From Phycomyces nitens (lineage: Eukaryota > Mucoromycota > Mucoromycetes > Mucorales > Phycomycetaceae), in NCBI GenBank assembly GCA_022702545.1, contig JAHRBC010000002.1, positions 2,108,001 to 2,172,000 on the forward strand: a DNA stretch of 64,000 nucleotides, in the 5' to 3' direction. Shown piece by piece: positions 1 through 12,305 of the stretch; the first letter of the stretch is position 1, and the number at the start of each line of letters is the position of its first letter. A program made the position numbers and the translations under genes. The notes under the pieces were generated by a model. That model saw only the letters and a list, made by a program, of their open reading frames with translations, searched no databases and was not told where the DNA came from.

Positions 1-1904
1 GAGTTGGTACCCTTGTGCATAGCCAACTGCGAGTGTCTAGGATTGTCCGCCATCAAAAAGAGAAGAGGGGCGACAAGAAGAACGTATTCATTATGATCAT
101 ATGAATATACTTCGATACCACGTTCCAACTGAGCAAGATTATCAACAATTGGGCCTAGCATATCGACAGCTCGCAGATTTTTATCCGATGTGCAGACAAA
201 CAAAGTATTCTCTCGACGACTTCTTTTTTCCAAAGACATGGCGCCAAGGTACATTAAGTAGCTGTCAAAAACATTGTATTGCTTTGACTTGTTTCCAGAA
301 GTATCGTCAGACCAGAGGATGATAGGAGCAACCACAACCTTCATATATCGTGCACCATTATGAGAAGAGCTGGGATAGGCACGTTTGAATCCATTAGAGG
401 GACAAGCTCCAGACCAAAGACAAGCGATATGGGGATCAAGGCCATCGTGAACCAGAGACAACCTTCCGTTACTGTCATAGACTACTGTACAGCCATTTCC
501 TCCGAACGACTGATCCTTTGGAATCGGGTAAACAAGTTCATTCAATGGTACCAAGTACCTCTCCGGAAGGATCGCAAAGTTGGTAGTCAATCCAGTCATT
601 ATGCCAAGTTCGATATTGTCGAGAGAGCTGCTTAGGAAACGGAACGATTCAACAAAAGCCATCTTTGAATTGTCTCCAGAAACAGTTTGGCCTTCTTTGG
701 TGAGGAACTTGCTCAATAGCCAGCAGTAGCCATGTCTGTCTTTTGCAATATCACCAATCCAATAGTCCTGGCCGTTAACTGTCATCATGGGTGTTTGAAG
801 ACTTTCATGATGTTTCCATTTATCACCCTGATTCAAGTTCATGATCTGGCCAGTCGTGAAATCAGGGAGGGTAGATATTTGGTCAATCATACCCGGTGTG
901 GCAGCAATGTTCTTCAAGTACTCAGAGGGCTTGTTCATGAAGAATGCATGCTCTTCTCCATCCTTGTTCGTTCCTTTGCATTCGACAGGACTGAGAACTG
1001 GGACCTTTGACTTGATGCGACTTTGGAAATTGAGGATTCTGTCAGGGGCTGGTAAGACTAATGTCTCCGTAGATTCCTCTTGCAACTTCAAGGTGAGCTT
1101 CAGCAGATAATGGATCTTCTTCACCATGCGTTCCGAGCAAAGATCTTCGTCACCATAAAAGAATGCGTGGAGCAATCCTTCAACGCTGGACTTGAATGGA
1201 TTTGTCATATCCACAATGTGATCCACTTGTTCCGTTCGGCTCGTTGCATAATTCAATCGACCAATATCCTCTTCAGTAGTGTCTGAAATGGCATCATACG
1301 ATTGATCCTCAAAGCTTCTTGACAAAGGCAGAATCGTATTGAGAAGGAGTGCTTCATCAATTTGGGGCAGTACAGAGTCTGTTTCATCGTTGTCATCTTC
1401 ATCCGAGTTATAGACATCGGCGTCTGAGATATCATCGTATTCATCATCATTCTGATCATTGTCTTGGCTATCTTCATCACCAGAATCATTTTTGTTGTCA
1501 ATATTAGGATCATAATGCTGAAAATCAAATTCACCAAGGTCAATAGACATAGAACGAGAGGGGTCTACTGATTCATCAAGATCAGATCCAGTCATCGAGA
1601 TGGGACTATTAAAGGTCCTAATATTAATACATAATACTTATGGTTTTATCAAATAAACTTACTTCTCCTGCTTCCAAGAAAACAACTTCTTGAAATACTC
1701 GGAGTCCACCTTTTCTGGATGCTTCAACCTCACATGCTGGCGAAATGAGTTAAAAACACGGACTTTTCCATCCTTGCACCATGGACACGTTTGCGATTGT
1801 CTGATCTTGTTAACCCTGAGATTAAGGACGCTTGAAGAACCAGTATTGTTTTTGTTGTTATTGTTATTGTTGTTTTTGTTGATGTTATTGTAATTGTTGT
1901 TCAT
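1..1904 (-). CDS. Tnp2/KDZ-like transposase-derived protein, C-terminus beyond window edge
   Basis: Exons 1904-1663 and 1617 to beyond position 1, joined across a 45-base intron (GTAAGT...TTAG) that keeps the frame. Exon 1 starts with a run of Asn residues and then a C2H2-type finger (CPWC followed by FRQHVRLKH, about residues 40-62). Exon 2 opens with an acidic Asp/Glu-rich stretch and is then free of stops for about 540 codons to the edge. The motifs LWSDDTSGN (near 302-320) and LMADNPRHSQLA (near 20-50) match transposase-derived proteins I know as very abundant in Mucoromycota; the Asp residues are plausible DDE-type catalytic residues. The absence of nonsense codons suggests a young or still selected copy. 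Family assignment comes from motif memory, not a search. Confidence 0.75.
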
Positions 1905-2544
1905 AATTATAGTGTATGAAAGGACTTTAACAATTTGTTAGAAACAAAGGTGGGCTAATTTATAGAATTAAGGAACCTTTTGACGTAAGTTAATGCTAGT
2001 CACAATTGTCATTACGTAGGAATTTCCAAGCAATTCTTATTTTTGTCTTATGTTTTTCACGTTCTAAACAAAAGAAAAAATAAGATGACTCTATTACATC
2101 AGCTTATTAATGCTAATCATTTACTTGTATGTCATTACCACGTAACCTTCATAGTAAGAAAAGCTTAGCTTCATACTTTCACACGAAAAACACTAGGTAT
2201 GATAAAACACGCGTTACATTTACCTTTACTAACTTTTTTATCATTAGTCAATAGGTATTGTTATATGTATAGACTTACCGAGAAATACAAGCCTTATACT
2301 TGGTATGTACGTATGCTATTATCTTATTTCCACATTATATGTATACATCATTTACTTATCATTGCTACATTTATAGGCCCTTCATCTTGTCTTTCCATTG
2401 TAAAAAAAAGGTACTTATATTATTATCCTAAGGATATACATGCTCAGCATAACTAACTCATCTACTGTACTGTAGGTAAGTCTCTTAGACATCATTATGG
2501 CATTACTATGAAGCATTTAGTAGTGTAGCTATTGCAGCCTGTGT
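1905..2544. other. AT-rich intergenic, nothing recognised
   Basis: No supported gene. An open frame at 2199-2456 has no recognisable domain, and its composition looks like chance in AT-rich DNA. Confidence 0.6.
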
Positions 2545-2660
2545 AGTAGGCTATGCAGTAGGCTGTGTAGTAGGCTATACAGTAGGCTATACAGTAGGCT
2601 ATACAGTAGGCTATACAGTAGGCTATACAGTATGTAAATAGTATGTAAATAGTACGTAAA
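2545..2660. repeat. 12-bp and 11-bp tandem minisatellite
   Basis: About seven head-to-tail copies of a 12-base unit (gctatacagtag and close variants) are followed directly by about three copies of an 11-base unit (gtaaatagtat). The two units share the agta tail, so the second may derive from the first. Confidence 0.9.
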
Positions 2661-3278
2661 TAGTAGGCTGTATTATTAGGAACTAAAATTTATTTCAATA
2701 AAAAAATATATTTTTAAACCAATAATATTATTACATTTTATGTATTTTACCAATTATTTGCCCTACCCCCCAAATATCAAATCTTTTTTTAGCAGAAGCT
2801 TTGTATAACTTTGACTCCATATATGGTATGTATTTCGCTAAAACTATAAATACTCTTTCGTCTGCGGGACTAGAATAAAAATCGGTGGGTGTGATACACA
2901 TAATTGATTATTATTTATTATTATTATCGTTATCACCATAATATGGGATATACAGATATACACATATTTATCTAATAGCATCATCATATTCCATCTACAT
3001 ATTTCTTTTATTATATGAATACTTGATTGAGAGACTACAACTACAATGAATTAATAATTCTAAAACATTACCCAAGTATCTGGGTCGGAATATTAAATAT
3101 TACCAATAGCATAAATGCTCTTCTTTACCAAAGCTCTCTGGCTGATCTGACTGGAGAAGTATCATATCAATAGGTCTCTCTGGATCTTTCCAGAAAGACA
3201 ATACTCCTGGAAGATGACTCATCGTGATAAATATTACCAAAGTACATACTGAATTATAAATCAGAAAACATATAAATA
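2661..3278. other. AT-rich intergenic; possible last exon of the next gene
   Basis: No independent gene seen. On the minus strand a short open stretch about 3195-3100 ends with a stop and is preceded by a plausible intron (GTATGT...TTCCAG). It could be a 3' exon of the gene at 3279-4100, but I cannot place the joining exon. Confidence 0.35.
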
Positions 3279-4100
3279 TCAGTAGTTAGTTCTGTGTAGA
3301 AACATAACCTTTTTCTTTTGAATAAACACCCTACACAAGTTCTCACAAATTCTTTTATATCTTTCCAAGTTTATTTCTACCCACAACATCCTGATCTCTT
3401 TAGTAAATTTTGATATAGCAAATTCTCTCTTCTTGCCCTCTGATTGTCTCTTGCTCATGCCAGTGTTGGAGTCAGAAGACTCAGCAACATTTTCCTCATC
3501 TTCATCCACCTCAACCTCTTCAGGAACAGCCACAGGATCATTGCTGTTTCTCACTCCAGGAGATGCTGTCTTTCTCAATCCCATAATTTCATTCAACTGA
3601 AAGAATTCAGGGCAAAGACTATTGAGATGCTCTAAAATATATAATATATTTAATAGTTATTCCAGATTTTTTATATTTACTTCAACTTACTCTCAAACTC
3701 TTGTCTTCCAGTTTGAGAAGATCCTTCTCCAAGAGCCCTTTCTCTACTTTGTGCCCACACACAATAAGCCTCACAATACTGCTTCATGATCAATGTTCCT
3801 AATCTTGCTTTGATCTGGGTAGATGGTCTCTCAACACCTTGTTCCAAGAAATACTGATGGCATTGATTGATAATTGCAGCCTTAGAAGTCTTAAATATAA
3901 CTCCATTCTTGCGGCCACCAAGGTACTTCTCCAAGTTATCGCCTCCATCTTTTAGCAAGAAATGGAGTAATCTTCTAATGGGAGTCAATCCATCTTGTCC
4001 ACCGTCTTCTTTAATCCAAGGGGAGTACTGTATAACTGCATTTGGGTGAAAGACACCAAAACTGCTGTTGGGGCTGTTGGTGTTATTGGTGTTGTTCATT
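3279..4100 (-). CDS. Conserved hypothetical protein, possibly transposon-associated
   Basis: Exon 1 runs 4100-3694 (start ATG at 4100) and exon 2 runs 3629-3279, joined by an intron with GTAAGT donor and TTTTAG acceptor; the frame closes. The protein begins with Asn/Thr repeats. It then has a conserved-looking core (LLHFLLKDGGDN, KYLGGRKNGV, QIKARLGTLIMKQYCEA) and, after the intron, SLCPEFFQLNEIMG followed by a disordered acidic segment. This layout resembles trihelix-like DNA-binding proteins repeatedly seen in fungi and oomycetes (wording from memory, unverified). No enzyme motif is present. The true 3' end is uncertain because a further downstream exon is possible. Confidence 0.5.
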
Positions 4101-4235
4101 TTGAGTATAAAATTGTCAGAAAGAAACGAGTAATGCAAATGATAATCAGTATTTACGTCACATCTAATAGGAGCACACATTAAATGTATATTCAGACAGC
4201 AAAGACTTTCCAAAATTTGAATTTGTTCTTAACCA

Positions 4236-4312
4236 GAGTTATTCAGACGTAAATCAATGTGATTGGCTATAGCAATTTTGATTTTAGTTTTCTACTTTTA
4301 TGTCTGAATACC
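4236..4312. repeat. Short inverted-repeat element (MITE-like)
   Basis: TATTCAGACGTAAA near 4236-4250 is answered by TTTATGTCTGAATA near 4298-4312, giving a ~77-bp element with ~14-bp imperfect inverted ends. The outer sequence (acttttatgtctgaatacccc) has a close relative at about 8809-8830 (acttttacctgaatacccc), so these ends are repeated in the window. Confidence 0.45.
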
Positions 4313-6012
4313 CCTATTATATTACGGTTTCACTGCTAAAGAATTTTTCCACGGATAAACCTTTAGCCGACACAAATCACACCCACCCAAAAAACAAATT
4401 CATGCAATCTGAAGATAGCATCACACAAAATACACTGATCGACGCCCATCCACCCACCCAGAACCCCCATCTGCTGTCCAACACCAGCCCGATCATAATA
4501 CACCAAGAATCTGTCCAGTTCGCCAAGGATTTGTCCAATCCTCAAGTCTACCATCCCATTGCGCCTGCCAGCAAAAAGACCGAACTCCCACTGGGAAAAT
4601 CAAATATTTTTATATAAATCAAAATTAAAGATTATGTATAGGGAAAATCAATTTTCATGCTATTAATGGTGGGTTTCCATTTTGATCAACAATCCATTTT
4701 TATGTATACCGTTGAGGCCTACTATCCCATCAACAAGTATATAGAATCTTATTATAGATTCCTTAATTGTCCGCCAAATACACAAAACGTTAAATCTATA
4801 GAGCAATTACAGTTTACTCTCAGTAATTGCACCCTTTTATATACTCTTGTACATCATTTATAAAGCAATTCTACTGGAACATACAGACTACTCAAAAGCA
4901 CCGATTTAATATCCATTCTGCTGTTCATCTGACAGGCCATAGATACTACTCCATCCACATGAAAAAGATAAAAATTGCTATTGCAGTAATATATAAGCAA
5001 TTAGACAAGGTGTATATAAAATATTTAAAGATAAAGCTTACCATGATCTTGCCATAAAGTACAAATTTCAGTTGGGATGGATGTATTTAGCTATATTATA
5101 TGATATGAGATGATGGTTAATAAATATAGATAAATATACATACAGATATTACTTTACCTTGGAATAGTTGAGTACATATGCCTATAACAAAAAGTAATGT
5201 TATTAAGAGTAAATAATTTTTTTTTAAAAAGATACTAACTGTAACAAAATTACTAAAATACAATAAGTCAATTTTACTTGATATTTATTTCTCAAAGTAA
5301 AAGAGAAACTAAAATTCTGTCTGTTGTAGGATTTGTGTATAAATACTTGACTGCGTGTTAATAGGGCTTTTAGATATTAGTGTAACTTAAATCTACTTGA
5401 GTGGATTTTGTTACTTAGTTTTTGTTAAGCCAATTTGTAATAGTATTTAAAGGTGGTTTTACCACACTAACCAAGTGTAAAAATAACCAGCAGTAGAAGA
5501 AAAAGAAAAATAAAGGAAAAGTAAATACTTTGTGATAAATGTTGGTTTGACCCTGAGAAATGGCGGCTGATAAAATATATTTTCTTAAAGAAGCTATTTG
5601 TATCTATTGGTGCAGTTAAACACATATAGGTACTTCTCTAAGTTGGGAATTTTTGATGATATCATCCTTGTGTGTCTTCTCAAAGTCTGAGTAGAGACTA
5701 TAACTAAACCTCTGCTATCAAGTGAGCAGATTGAACATCTGAAATTCACTTTGTTATTATTATAGTTGAACACTTTTAGGTATTAATCTTTGTATAATTG
5801 GCAAGGAAAAGGGTTTATAATTATAATTTATTTGTTACTTTTTATATTTAAAATGTAACAGCCAAAAGGTACAATCTGCTCTGTACCCAATAGAATACTC
5901 TTTACATTATCATCGGCACCAAAAATAAGAAAAGCTAGTTGAGTTGAATTATTCTTAATTTTATATCAAATAATAATTAATTTTGCCAAAGATAGAAACA
6001 ATAGATTTTTGT
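4313..6012. other. Intergenic, nothing recognised
   Basis: Open frames at 4300-4617, 4657-4863 and 4827-5057 show no domain, no splice partners and no conserved motif. The stretch is AT-rich with scattered homopolymers. I see no gene here. Confidence 0.55.
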
Positions 6013-8808
6013 AGTTTACAGCCTGGACCGGTGGTTACACCATTGGAAGAGGACGTATCATGGGACGTAGACACTGTTGCAGATGCTATCCATCACTTGC
6101 CTCGACGGAAAGCACCAGGTATTGACCATATCAAGGCATAAATGCTCAAGCCTCTTGTAACAACTCTAGGTCCTCTACTCCACTCGCTTTTCCAGCTGTG
6201 TTGGAGATGGTCGTGGACGCCTGTAGCCTGGAGAACAGCACAGGTGGTACCTATCTACAAGAACAAAGGAGTGCATGTAGATCCCAGCAGTTATAGGCCT
6301 ATTAGCTTGACCTCGGTGTTCAGGAAGCTTTTAGAGTGATGCCTGGCTGTGGAACTCCTTACAACCATGCCAGAGTTAGATATAGCCCAGGGAGGATTCC
6401 GCACTAGTCGAGGTACCCTAGACCAGGCCCTCTGTCTCCACGAATTGATGAGGGTGTATTCTACCCCAGACCCAGAGCAAGAGCAAGTGCTCACACCCCC
6501 AGTTGTTGTCTTCCTGGACATCAAGGCTGCATATGACAGTGTCAACAGACAGGTTATATGGGACTTGTTAAGACCCTTTGTGTCTAAACCCTTGCTATTG
6601 CTACTTCAAAACTTGTTTAACGATATTATTGTTTGCGTAGTGCTGAAAAACATAGCCTCCCGTGGTATAATGCTGAGACATGGAGTCCTACAGGGTAGTA
6701 TCCTTTCCCCTTTTCTTTACTCAATTTTTATTGATACTTTACTACGTTTACTTTGGGGCGTCTCCACCTAACCATACTATGTCCGCATCCCCTCTTCCTC
6801 GTTGACGAGGTCCCTTCGCTTGTCATCCTATATGACATATTCATTTGATAACCCAAATGCAACTCCTTTGTCACTATTGGGCGAGCTGCGGGAAGTCACT
6901 TGTAATGTCTATTCTGTTCCTAGTATGGAGGGGGATGCACCAGACTTTCTTCCGATGTCACACTCCAATCAACTGTCTTTTGTACACTGATGATTTTGCC
7001 TTGATAGGGACACCTGAAGATGTGCAGAAAATGTTAGCCATTGCAGAGACTCATTCAAATCTTCTTGGGTATAAGTGGAGTCCATCCAAATGCGAAGTCC
7101 TCAATCCCCTGCCTGATCTGCCTCTTACTCTGTATGGGAACGATCTACCTTCTTGCATTACTTTCAAATACCTGGGCATTCCTTTCTCTAGCCATGGAAT
7201 AGATCAATCGGCACTATTTGCTCACTCTCAGAAGAAGGCTGTCGCAGCAATGTGCATGCTGGGCACTCTGGGTGTTCATATGTTTGCATTTGGTTTAACC
7301 GCAGCTATCCGGGCTTATCTTATTTTTGTTTGTCCCATTCTTGAGTACGGCCTAGCAATTATTCCTGCTGGTCGAATGGACTCTGCTCCTTTGCAAAAGG
7401 CCCAAAATGCTTGCCTCCGGGTATGTATTTGACAGTCTAATGCATCTATAGGTGTGGTTTACATTGCCGCTTTGGCTGCTCTACCTAACATGTACACCTG
7501 ACTTTGGGTTCTCCAAGCCAAATTTCTTTGTTGTGTGCTTACACTACCCTCAGACTCCTTGCTCAATGCCGTTACCATGCAGCTGGATATTACCAAAGCC
7601 AAAACAGAATGGGAAAAGCTTCGCCATAGTGTACTTTAGAAACATGTCCAACATTTGGAAGAAAGCCAACCCAGGCTGAAAGACCCATTGAAAGAAGCTT
7701 ATATCTAATTACGTCAAAAAGAAATTGACAGACAGCTTGTGAGCAAGAATCCCCCAATTACCATTGCTAGAGGTCTGTGCAAACCTGTTTGGGATCCGGT
7801 CTTACTACTGCCTTGCACTTGTCAGGAGCATCATCGTCTGATCAAATGGCGTTTTGCTTGGCTCCCTCCCTCCCCATCTGTGGCCTGTAAATGTGGCGCT
7901 GTAAAAGGCAACTGGGCTCATATGCTGGTCTGCCCAGATACGACTGCAATGGTACAGCATCTTCAAAGACACTTGGACCCTCCCCCACCACAGGATGTCC
8001 ATATCATTGACCATGCTCTCAACTGCCTCCCCAGGTCCTACAAAACGCCTGGTACGTGGTGCGATTGGTGGCCGTGCTTACTTGTTTTGCTACGTGCTAT
8101 AGATCAAACCACTTCTCAATACCCCTTCCCTCCCAAACCACATCCTGGTCAAGTCCTCATCGACCTTGCAACTGCTTACCACTCCAAAAAACTCTCATCC
8201 AAACCAAAAACTCTTCGACAACAGAGAGAGCCTGTCCCTAGCAATCCTTTCCCCTGGCTTACGTCCAAAATTTCTACTGTCCCCCATCAACCCCTCCCGT
8301 CTGCATCCTCCCAAAGCTGTGCTTAGTATGGTCAAGATTTCTTGGCTCTGTTGTGCGATCAGATTCATAAATGGATTGTCCAAGTTTCTAAAGGGGATCC
8401 CTCTTTAGAGTTCTGATTCTTGCTGAAATCCATTCCCAATCTTGGTGCTGTCAGTACCTAGTTACTTATTCTTGATTCTTGACGTCTCTTTCTTTTCTTT
8501 TTCTATATATTTATTTCTCCTGTATTCTTACCCACTGTATGTATCTATTTACTTTCTTAAAAGCTGTTTTCCCCCACTGGGAGTTTTTTCCATACTCTCT
8601 TTTCCTTCTCGCTGACTTCTCTCTCTGTCATGCCATGTCAAATACAAAAACTTTTTCTTTTCGTTCTTATACTTTATTTCTTTTCCCCCAGTATTTAGGG
8701 GTTTCTTTTTTATTATTTATTTTTATATTTTCAATTATTCTTTTCGTTCTCATGGGTGGCCTATATGCCTACAGGCACCAGGCCTTGACACACCCAAAAA
8801 ATAAACAA
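6013..8808 (+). pseudogene. Decayed, 5'-truncated LINE (reverse transcriptase)
   Basis: Conceptual translation in several frames gives an ordered non-LTR reverse transcriptase. RRKAPGIDH lies near 6100, then YRPISLTSVFRKLLE near 6290-6340, GGFRTSRGTLDQALCL near 6390-6440, FLDIKAAYDSVNR near 6515-6550, GVLQGSILSPFLY near 6690-6720 and LLYTDDFAL near 6975-6995 (YTDD where YADD is usual). A C-terminal Cys/His segment (CKCGAVKGNWAHMLVCPD, near 7890-7940) follows. Stops and frame changes (for example near 6138, 6338, 6770, 7431 and 7637) and the missing endonuclease/ORF1 make it a relic. The 3' end, about 8790-8808, runs into an A-rich tail. Confidence 0.85.
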
Positions 8809-9253
8809 ATACTTTTACCTGAATACCCCTATTATTCACACGTAAAGACATACTAACAACTAGTACTAACACACTGGTTAACAGTACTAAGTAAAATAAC
8901 AAGTCATATCTAAGAGTTGGTAGAGAGAACAGATATTACATGATATCATCATATCATCACTAGCACTCATCTCAATGTCTATATAAATGCACAATACAAA
9001 TAGCAATAGTCTTCATCTTATTTACAGATTCGTTCTCTCTCAATAAACAAAGTCTTACCATACTCTTGTCTATGCTCTGTTTCCTCCTGATATTAACAAT
9101 CTCTTTATGAGAGGTGATGAGAATATGTTTTGGTTTTACAAAAAGGGGAACCAATCAGTATAATATTGAGGACATATGTTAAAAGCATTACCAATTGGGT
9201 ACCTGATTATCTGGGTTATTATTTGCTATGTCAACTCTGACACATCAAAATAA
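8809..9253. other. AT-rich intergenic
   Basis: Contains the short repeat shared with 4297-4318, otherwise nothing recognised. Confidence 0.55.
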
Positions 9254-9571
9254 TGTCGTTCCTGATCTAGGCTATCTTCCAATTCACTGTAAACGTAGTC
9301 GAATTGGTCAAGCTTTAATACACAGGAGTATTCAAAATAAGAGAGAGGATAAAAGATAATTTTTATTGTTTTGAATTTGGATATCTTATATAGTTTTCTA
9401 AATGATTATTCATCTTTGACTACACTGAAGAGGTGTCTAATGTTCTTACAAAATTATTATAAACGGATTACAAATTTCTGTAATTACAAACAGATGAATA
9501 ATCATTTCAAATCATGCCTCATTTGTAAAGACAAGTTACTAGAGCTTGTTTCACCAAAATTAGGCACGACA
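9254..9571 (-). mobile_element. Solo LTR, family E, copy 1
   Basis: Starts TGTCGTTCC and ends CACGACA on the plus strand, so the LTR is read on the minus strand. It shares a long block with copies at 9574-9900 and 9926-10237, including gagaggataaaagat, a tatataagat-type TATA region (seen on the complement) and terminal TGTCG/CGACA. No internal retroelement region lies between copies. Confidence 0.65.
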
Positions 9572-9573
9572 AT

Positions 9574-9900
9574 TGTCGTTTTGGATCTGGGTTGTTCTTC
9601 CAATGCTATAACACAGCCAATATTGGTCAAACCCACTGGGAATCGTAAACGAGGATAAAAGAGTAAAAAGAGGATAGAAGATAGATACTTTTTATTCAAT
9701 GAAATATTGTCCTCTTTTATATCTTTTCTAAACCCACTCAGCCATCATAAATGTCTGTTTCGGTTTCTAATCTACTTTTGTTATAACTAATGTCTTCTAG
9801 GTCTTCAGAGAGCAAAAGGGAATCAATTCGGTCGTCGTTCTCAAAAGAGAACTCTGTGTAATTGTCATCCTGATTGGCTGACATTAATTCAGGCACGACA
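9574..9900 (-). mobile_element. Solo LTR, family E, copy 2
   Basis: Begins TGTCGTTTTGG only two bases after copy 1 ends and finishes AGGCACGACA. Homologous to the other two family E copies along most of its length. A 65-codon open frame at 9738-9935 (minus) lies almost entirely inside it and is not a gene. Confidence 0.65.
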
Positions 9901-9925
9901 CAATAATGTCCAACAAAAGTCACAG

Positions 9926-10237
9926 TGTCGGACATTATTTTGATGAATCCGTAAAATCTGAAGATGATTAACCGCAGTACTTCTTTACGTGCAGTAACAT
10001 CGTCCTGAGCATTAACCGCAGTACAATGTCTCTTCTTTTATTAAAATATCATATAATAGCTACTGCAGATAATGCGCAGTATTAGTTAGAAAACTATATA
10101 AGATAACCAAAGTCATAACAATAAAAAGGTATCTTTTATCCTCTCTTTGATTTTACGTATACTCCTGTTTCCCCAGTGGGATTGACCTTTTGGCTTTGTT
10201 ATAGTAAAAGGAAGACCATCCCAGATCAGGAACGACA
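9926..10237 (+). mobile_element. Solo LTR, family E, copy 3, with ACAG duplication
   Basis: TGTCGGACATT... to ...GGAACGACA, opposite in orientation to copies 1 and 2. The flanking bases are ACAG on both sides (9922-9925 and 10238-10241), a 4-bp target-site duplication. A TATA-like ctatataag (about 10095), followed by aataaaaagg and pyrimidine-rich DNA, fits an LTR promoter and R region. It ends 28 bases from the 3' end of the tRNA-Gly gene. Confidence 0.7.
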
Positions 10238-10257
10238 ACAGCAAAAATCGTGATGTT

Positions 10258-10261
10258 AAAA
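10258..10261 (-). terminator. Pol III terminator of tRNA-Gly
   Basis: On the minus strand a TTTT tract lies four bases past the 3' end of the tRNA, the usual RNA polymerase III stop signal. Confidence 0.7.
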
Positions 10262-10265
10262 GTTA

Positions 10266-10336
10266 TGCGCGGACCGGGAATCGAACCCGGGCCCTTCGCG
10301 TGGCAGGCGAAGATTATACCACTTAACCATCCGCGC
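10266..10336 (-). tRNA. tRNA-Gly (anticodon GCC)
   Basis: Seventy-one bases fold as a standard cloverleaf. The acceptor stem GCGCGGA pairs with TCCGCGC and the discriminator base is A. The anticodon stem TTCGC/GCGAA encloses the loop CTGCCAC, so the anticodon is GCC. The T arm reads GGGTTCGATTCCC. Both internal promoters are intact: A box TGGTTAAGTGG and B box GGTTCGATTCC. There is no intron. The gene is the focal point of LTR insertions on both sides (see findings). Confidence 0.97.
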
Positions 10337-10344
10337 ATTCATAT

Positions 10345-11427
10345 TGACACGGGTGTTGTAGGGTTTCCAGCTTCGCCCACTTCTCTCCATTTCACGTGAC
10401 TTTTCCAAGGCCTTCTCTGCTAGAAAGTGTGACGTAGCATCCTGATCAACTTGGCAACGTCACCTTTCTCCATTTGCAAGTCACCTTATTTCCCATATCT
10501 CCCTTTTTTCCGCACTTCTTTGATTTTCCATATTTGTCACCCTCGCTCTCATTTCAAACCCCTCCTATCCATTTCCACATTTATCCATTGTACACTATTT
10601 TTGTCATCTATCTTCCTTTCCCTTCTCCCCACGTTGCTGTCTGTGCGCACTTATCTTTCTCTTCATGTTATCTACCTCTTTACACCCTCTCACATCGGCA
10701 CTTCATTTTATTCATACCCCTTCATATCTTTGTCCTTTCTCTCACACTGCTCATTTTATCATATCACTGTATATCCCATTTTCTCATACTATCATATCTT
10801 ATTTTGTCTTATCATCTCATACCTCTCCCCCCAAAGTCATTATTATTCTTATCCATTATCTCATATACTGTTCTATTTTTCATTCACACACCCAATTCCT
10901 ATATTTTATTATTAATCAATTCACCATTTATCACTAAGTAACATTTTACGAAGTCTATATAAGAGACTAAAAATTCAATCAATAAACATCATCAGTTATC
11001 TCTCTCTTATTTTCCGTCCCTGAATTAGTGAATTGTCTTGTATAGAAATTCCTAAACATACTTCGTGCCAAGATTGATTTTTCTTTTCATCCTTTTCCCT
11101 TTTTCCTGATTTTGTAACTTCCCAGTACCTTGCTGTCAACTTGATTAATTGTCCTGAGCGAAATTATCTAGTTCTCTCTCTCTCTTTGTATCCCTATCTT
11201 TGTATCCGTTGCTGCCAAGAATATATTTAACTGTCCCGAGCGAAGTTCATATATCTCTTTCTATTCTCTCACCTTCTTCCTTTCTTGTCCTCTTGCTGTC
11301 TTTGAATCGCGGTTTTACCCCCGTTATATTCATTCTTTATCGCACCCTCGTTATTGTCAACGAAGTGGTATTCAAATTAATATATTTTCTGACTCGTTAT
11401 CACACACAACAAACTCAACACGCGTCA
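10345..11427 (+). mobile_element. Solo LTR, family A, copy 1, with ATAT duplication
   Basis: TGACACGGGTG... to ...ACACGCGTCA, flanked by ATAT at 10341-10344 and 11428-11431. It starts only 8 bases upstream of the tRNA-Gly 5' end. Internal signals are a TATA-like tatataagag near 10955 and aatcaataaa a few tens of bases later. Pyrimidine-rich sequence makes spurious open frames (10451-10941) that are not genes. Confidence 0.85.
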
Positions 11428-11431
11428 ATAT

Positions 11432-12303
11432 TGACACAAGTGTTGTAGAATGTTCCAGCAACGACCACCAACCCTCAATTTACTAGTGACTTTGAAGTTT
11501 TTACCTTGGGACAGTCGAAGACGTCACCTTCCCTTGGGACATGCAAGGCATGATCCGATCTCTTGGAATCATTTGTCTACGTCAACAGCCCCGTTGAGTT
11601 CTAAATGTTTTCCCCTTTCTTTTCCTTTGATTTATATTTCCTTTTTTGTTTGCTTCCCACTGCATTGCACTTGTTCCTTTCGCACTTCTTGATATTACTC
11701 CTTTTGTATACTTCCCGATAGTGCATTTCTCTCTTGATGTTTAGTTTCCTTTTTGTTTTCCTTTCGATTATTTCCTTTTGTGATTATGCCCGAAGAACTG
11801 TACACTCTTCTCGATAATCATCATTCAGCATAAGTTATATCTAGACTGTCACTACGTGCACAGTTGTCAATTAGTATAAAAGAGCTCCATTTTTTATTCA
11901 ATAAAATACATTCAGTTTTCTCTCTATTTCTTTTGAACATCGTCCCTGAACTTGAGCTATTGTCCTGCGGGAAATACTAAGTTGCACACTGTTAGGATCT
12001 ACAAGTACTGTCTCATCGTTTGTCTGTTGTCTGTTGTCTGTTTGTTCGTTTGTCCGTTTGTCCGTTTGTCCGTTTGTCCGTTTGTCCGTTTGTCCGTTTG
12101 TCCGTTTGTCCGTTTGTCCGTTGTCCGTTTACCTGTCCGTTTGCCTGTCCGTTTGCCTGTTTACTGTCTTTATCTATTTCAAGTCCCGTCTGATTGTCAA
12201 ATTCTTCTTGTTGGATTGTCCTGAGCGAAATCACAAGAATACAATATATATTATTTATATATTCTGACCTGTTGCACCACATACCATAACTCAACACGCG
12301 TCA
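11432..12303 (+). mobile_element. Solo LTR, family B
   Basis: Starts TGACACAAGTGTTGTAG and ends CAACACGCGTCA. Both ends resemble family A but the body differs. It carries its own promoter-like segment (agtataaaagag then attcaataaa, near 11875-11905) and an 8-bp tandem array. It sits directly between two family A LTRs. Confidence 0.75.
12018..12165 (+). repeat. 8-bp tandem repeat inside LTR B
   Basis: About ten perfect copies of gtttgtcc, bordered by 7- to 12-base variants (tgtctgt, gtttgcct). Open frames across it are repeat artefacts. Confidence 0.9.
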
Positions 12304-12305
12304 TT

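Noticed and set aside
1253..1543. Met/Thr/Ile-rich minus ORF
   Set aside because: Out-of-frame reading of the acidic repeat in the transposase gene.
2199..2456. 85-codon ORF (plus)
   Set aside because: AT-rich, Tyr/Leu/His composition, no start context, no homology recognised.
9738..9935. 65-codon acidic ORF (minus)
   Set aside because: Contained almost wholly in a family E LTR.
11952..12297. Val/Cys/Arg/Leu and Thr/Asn/Gly/Gln repeat proteins
   Set aside because: Products of the 8-bp tandem repeat read in different frames.
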